In this document: piece after piece, positions 60,151 through 64,000 of the stretch
Layout of the letters: each line of letters begins with the position of its first letter
Numbering within the stretch: the first letter of the stretch is position 1
Assembly (NCBI GenBank): GCA_022497155.1
Contig: MU385777.1
Location: 171,805 to 235,804, forward strand
Length of the DNA: 64,000 nt
Origin: Whalleya microplaca
Taxonomy: Eukaryota > Ascomycota > Sordariomycetes > Xylariales > Xylariaceae
Reading direction: 5' to 3'
Position numbers and translations under genes: made by a program
The notes under the pieces: model-generated
What the model was told of the DNA's origin: nothing
Seen by the model: the letters and a program-made list of their open reading frames with translations, nothing else
Database searches by the model: none

Positions 60151-61256
60151 ATGGCGCCGCCTGTTCCATCTTTCGATATTTCGCCACAAAAGGAAGCTAG
60201 GCAGAGCTCCTTCCTTTGTCGCCAGCTTCTCATTACACCCCCAGAGGCCTCACCGCAAGAGGTTGACCTCAATGGGAGGACAGCTATTGTCACAGGAGCA
60301 AATGCTGGCCTCGGCTTGGAATGCTGCCGCCAACTCCTCGATTTAAATATAACGAAGCTCATTTTAGCAGTACGAGATGAACCCAAAGGCATCGCCGCGA
60401 GAGAGTCTCTTGCCGGAGCCAAACGAAATCCAGACGCGATTATCGAAGTTTGGAAACTCGATTTGTCTGCTTACAATTCCATCGTTTCCTTCGTCGAGCG
60501 TACGCAAACCCTTGCCAGTCTCGAAATTGTCATCTTGAACGCGGGTGTCTTCAAAACCAAGTTCGAGCTCAACCCCTCCACGCACCATGAAGAAGTCATT
60601 CAGGTGAATTATTTGTCAACAGTACTACTCACTACTCTGTTGCTACCTGTTGTCAAAGCAAAGAACAAACCCGAGAGCCCCGGCAGGATACTCCTAGTCT
60701 CGTCAGAAACTGCGGCATGGGCGAAATATAAAGAAAAGAGCAAAAAACCTCTTCTTTCCGCATTCGACCAGCCTGAGACATTCGACATGACAGATCGATA
60801 CTACACGTCAAAGCTGTTGGTCCAGCTCTTCCTTTCGCAACTGACCAACCGCATACCCCCATCTGTAGCAGTCATCGCCGCCTGTAACCCGGGCCTCTGC
60901 TACGGATCCGACTTACATCGTGAAACCTGGGGCACCATACCAGGACACATATTTGGTGGTGTAAAGCGTGCGATAGGCCGCCCACTAGCTATCGGCGCTC
61001 GCACTTTAACTGATGGTGCCGTGAAACACGGTCAGGAGATACATGGTCAATACCTCGGAGATTGTAAACTGAAGCCGTAAGCTGCTCCCGATTCCTCAGT
61101 TTCATTGATCTAATACCGGTACTAATTTCGTACAGAATGGCACCTTTAATCTATAAGCCAGAAGGCGCTAAGCTTGGCGAGATCCTCTGGCAGGAGACTA
61201 TGGAAGAGCTGTCATTTGCTGGAGTAGGAAGCATTGTACAGGATCTGAGCAAGTAA
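60151..61256 (+). CDS. Short-chain dehydrogenase/reductase
   Basis: SDR of unknown substrate, of the longer fungal type that resembles retinol dehydrogenases. Two exons, 60151-61076 and 61136-61256, over a 59-nt intron (GTAAGC...TACAG with GTACTAAT branch point); 1047 nt, 348 aa. A 40-residue leader precedes NGRTAIVTGANAGLG, with the cofactor loop at 48-55. Other motifs are ILNAGVF, LLVSSET (catalytic Ser) and RYYTSKLL (catalytic Tyr and Lys). NPGLCYGSDL follows. The second exon encodes the C-terminal QETMEELSFAG end common in this subgroup. It is the last gene before AT-rich repeat DNA. Confidence 0.93.
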
Positions 61257-61404
61257 GATTGCAGGTCTGTACTCTCGATTCGAATGCTGGGCTGGAGCAG
61301 AGTACTAGTTTCAATCAACCTATCTAATTTCTCAGCTTTCTCTATAGTATCATTCTCCTTCTTCAATTCTACGTTGTTTCCTTTCTCAAACCTAGACCTA
61401 TACA
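61257..61404. other. 3' flank of SDR
   Basis: About 150 nt of ordinary composition between the last gene and the start of repeat DNA. Pyrimidine-rich; no gene. Confidence 0.6.
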
Positions 61405-61529
61405 AGTCCCACCCACGGGGTTGGTCCCATAGTCCCGTGGGACTCCCATGGGAATTTTTTTTTCCCATAGGAGTCCCATGGAACCAATAAAAATTGATGG
61501 GACTACCTACAATAGTCCCACCCACAAGT
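61405..61529. repeat. Foldback element at edge of AT-rich block
   Basis: A 16-nt inverted repeat with one mismatch: GGGACTCCCATGGGAA (61439-61454) and TTCCCATAGGAGTCCC (61462-61477), with a 7-T loop. Outer arms TTGGTCCCAT (61421-61430) and ATGGAACCAA extend it. The word AGTCCCACCCAC flanks it directly on both sides (about 61405 and 61514). It looks like the end, or a small foldback part, of a transposable element. Confidence 0.7.
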
Positions 61530-64000
61530 TAAAAAATACGTAGGACTTCTATAAGATTCCTACGAAAAAAACTTAGTCCCATTAAGTCTTACGTAAGAAA
61601 TTAAAATATTAATTAATCGTATTATAGCTATTTATAAAAATAAGTTTTAATATAATAAAATAATATTAAAATAATTACAGGCAATTAGATATTATTAAGA
61701 ACTAGCTTTATTATAACTTATTAATATTTAATTAGTTATATTCCGGCTAATAAGCTAAAACTAAAAAACTATTAAGCTTTTTATTATTTATATTTTTCCG
61801 ACTTAATTTAAATATTTCTAATTCTAACGTACGGCTAGTTATAATAGAAGTCGAGTTTTTTTTTAATAATATTATAAAAAACATTAATTTTTTAAAAAAC
61901 GCCCTATTTAATAATTCCTTAATATAACAAATTAGTTTATAAATAATAATTTTAATATTTTTATCGGATTAATTACTTATATATCCGGGTAATAAAAAAT
62001 AACGATTTAATAATTTTTCGATATTATTATAAAACTATTTTATAATTTCTTATAATATTTTTTAAATCGAACTAAATAACTTTTTATAAAAACGGGAATT
62101 AAAAAAACTAATACGGTATATAATAGAAAGAAAATAAATATTAGGTACCTAATTTATATCTAAAAACTTCTTTAATTTAATTTAAATAATAACTTTATAT
62201 CCGGTAATTTTAGGAAAAAAGCTGCCGTAAAAATTAAAATATAAATATACTTTACTAATATAAATATTATAATATATTAGATTATTTTATAATTATTTTA
62301 TTAATAATATACCTTAAAATTACAGTAGGTTTAATTTTAGCTAATTTCGATAAACGAAATTACTAAAAACAAATATTATTCCTAATTCTATCTAAACGAA
62401 ATACCCGAATGCCGTAAATAATACCGATATTTTTTTATTTTATATAACGTAATAAAAATTGTCGTTTCTAAATTATAATATCGGAAAATATAAAACGGGA
62501 TAAATAATATAAAAAAAGTTTTTTTTCTAATAATATAAAAAATTTAAGCAAAAAAATATAAATAAGTTTAAATATATATAGTTTTTCTTTTGTTTAAATA
62601 ACTTATTAGTTTTATAATATCTTAAACCGATTTTTATTAATAATAATAAAATTAATAGCGTTTAATATCTACCTAAAATAATTTTTATACTAATAAAGCT
62701 TTATATATAAAATATCGATAATAATATACCAGCTAGCTTTTTATATATAGTAAAATTTATATTTAGCGCCCTAAAAAAATTAAAATAATAAAATAATTAT
62801 AAAATAATCCTATAACGACTTATAACTATTAGTCGATTTATTTTTTAGGTAACTTTTTATATATTTTTAATATTAATATCGTTCTCGCGGTTATTTTTTT
62901 AAAAATATAAGTTTATATATTTTCGAAAGCAGAAAAATTCGCAAATAATAAACTTAATTATTACTTTTACTACATTTTATTTATCTATAAGCGAAAAAAA
63001 AAAGTCGCTTTCGCCTAATTTCTTAATATAAGGTAATTTAAGGCTTTTTTAAAAAAGTAAAAATTACTTAATAATTATAAATATATAAAAATTATAAAAT
63101 AATCGCGAAATAATTAGATATTAAATATACCTTTTAAACTTATATATTCAATTTTAGAATATCTTTTTTAATTAGGTATAAAAAATATACTAATAAAAAG
63201 AAATAAAAATATTAATCGGTAAAACTATACCGCTTAAAGTTATTCTTTTTATTACGGAAATAGTACTTTTTCTCCAGTCCTTTATTTATATCAACCCAAT
63301 CTGCGCTATTATTGTCGAAACTTTCGGAAATCTCGGAATATTTCCGCACGACTTAATTAAAATATTTTTTTTTTCGGAACTAAAAAAAATTAAAATAGAA
63401 ATAATTCTAAAATAATTAAATATATACTATTTTATCTCGACTTATATTATTATAACTTGTTTTTAAATTTCGGCTTCGTAATTAGTTATAATAGGATTTT
63501 TTCTTTACTAAATATCGAATCGTCGCTTAATTACTTGTTTCAAATTATAGCGGGCTTTTTTTATATCAAAAATTACAGAATCGAGATTTTTTTTTCGCTC
63601 CCGAGCCTTTTAAATATTCGGATTAATAAAAAGTTTATTATCTAACTTACGCCGCTTTATAACCGGAGATATAATACTAAAATTAATTAAAAACTAATTA
63701 TTTTATAATTAATTTATATATTTTATAATCGCATATTTATTTTAGGCTTTTAGAAATAATAAAATAAAATTAAAAATAATATTATAACTATAATATAATT
63801 ATTAAAAGGTTGAAAATATTATAAAAAGCTACTAAAGTAAATGCTGGAATTTAAGCAAAAGAAAGTAAGGCTAGTGGTTAAAAAAGTAAAGCCGCCTAAA
63901 ATCTTAAATTATTCCTTCCGTTTTTAAAAATCACGCAATTTTATTATAAAAATAATAAAAATATAACTAATAAAAAGGACTTTTTTAATATATATATATT
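61530..64000. repeat. AT-rich, RIP-like degraded repeat block
   Basis: About 2.5 kb to the window edge of very AT-rich DNA, with no gene. By eye, CA and TG dinucleotides are nearly absent while TA and even CG are common, the pattern left when RIP converts CA to TA in repeated DNA. Long ORFs are absent; one 62-codon stretch at 63457-63645 is composition-driven. The original element cannot be identified from what remains. The block probably forms heterochromatin and continues past the window. Confidence 0.85.

Noticed and set aside
63457..63645. 62-codon frame in the AT-rich block
   Set aside because: Phe/Ile/Asn/Lys-rich translation forced by composition; no evidence of a gene.

Overview
The window is nuclear DNA from a filamentous ascomycete (Pezizomycotina, probably a Sordariomycete). 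The evidence is genes split by many 49-180 nt GT-AG introns with CTRAY-type branch points, monocistronic genes on both strands, fungus-specific families (2EXR, NmrA-like, Rhodopsin-domain membrane protein, berberine-bridge-type FAD oxidases) and an AT-rich tail with the dinucleotide signature of repeat-induced point mutation (RIP). Exon structures were built by hand: donors and acceptors were chosen so that phases match, the joined length is a multiple of three and family motifs are restored.

Layout. 0-3.5 kb: one small cysteine-rich secreted protein in otherwise empty sequence. 3.5-6.6 kb: a small conserved island with a coiled-coil orphan, BUD23 (18S rRNA methyltransferase) and, divergently, an SVP26/Tex261 cargo receptor. 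9.2-14.4 kb: a full-length ABC-A transporter in seven exons. 15-27 kb: accessory metabolism, comprising RidA, NmrA-like, aldo-keto reductase, short-chain dehydrogenase (SDR), FAD-linked oxidase and an orphan protein, separated by long non-coding stretches with a duplicated repeat element. 29-39.6 kb: a second conserved island with PRA1/Yip3, a charged disordered protein with a frame problem, a Gly-rich membrane protein, a J-domain protein and the thioredoxin-PITH protein Txl1; a decayed ankyrin-repeat relic lies inside its largest gap. 41-44.6 kb: a head-to-head SDR/FAD-oxidase pair. 46-49 kb: a 2EXR protein and a small helical orphan. 50.4-61.3 kb: a compact run of P450, secreted FAD oxidase, seven-helix Rhodopsin-domain protein, a second P450 and an SDR. 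61.4-64 kb: a foldback repeat and then extremely AT-rich RIP-like DNA with no genes.

How the genes fit together. The two conserved islands are housekeeping (ribosome biogenesis, ER/Golgi traffic, chaperone, proteasome-linked redox). The 50-61 kb run looks like the tailoring part of a secondary-metabolite or detoxification cluster: two P450s, an FAD oxidase and an SDR. No polyketide synthase, NRPS, terpene cyclase, prenyltransferase or pathway transcription factor is visible. It runs directly into RIP-type DNA, so a backbone gene may lie beyond the window, may have been lost, or may never have existed. The 41-44.6 kb pair and the 15-26 kb enzymes could be part of the same metabolism, but nothing in the sequence ties them together.
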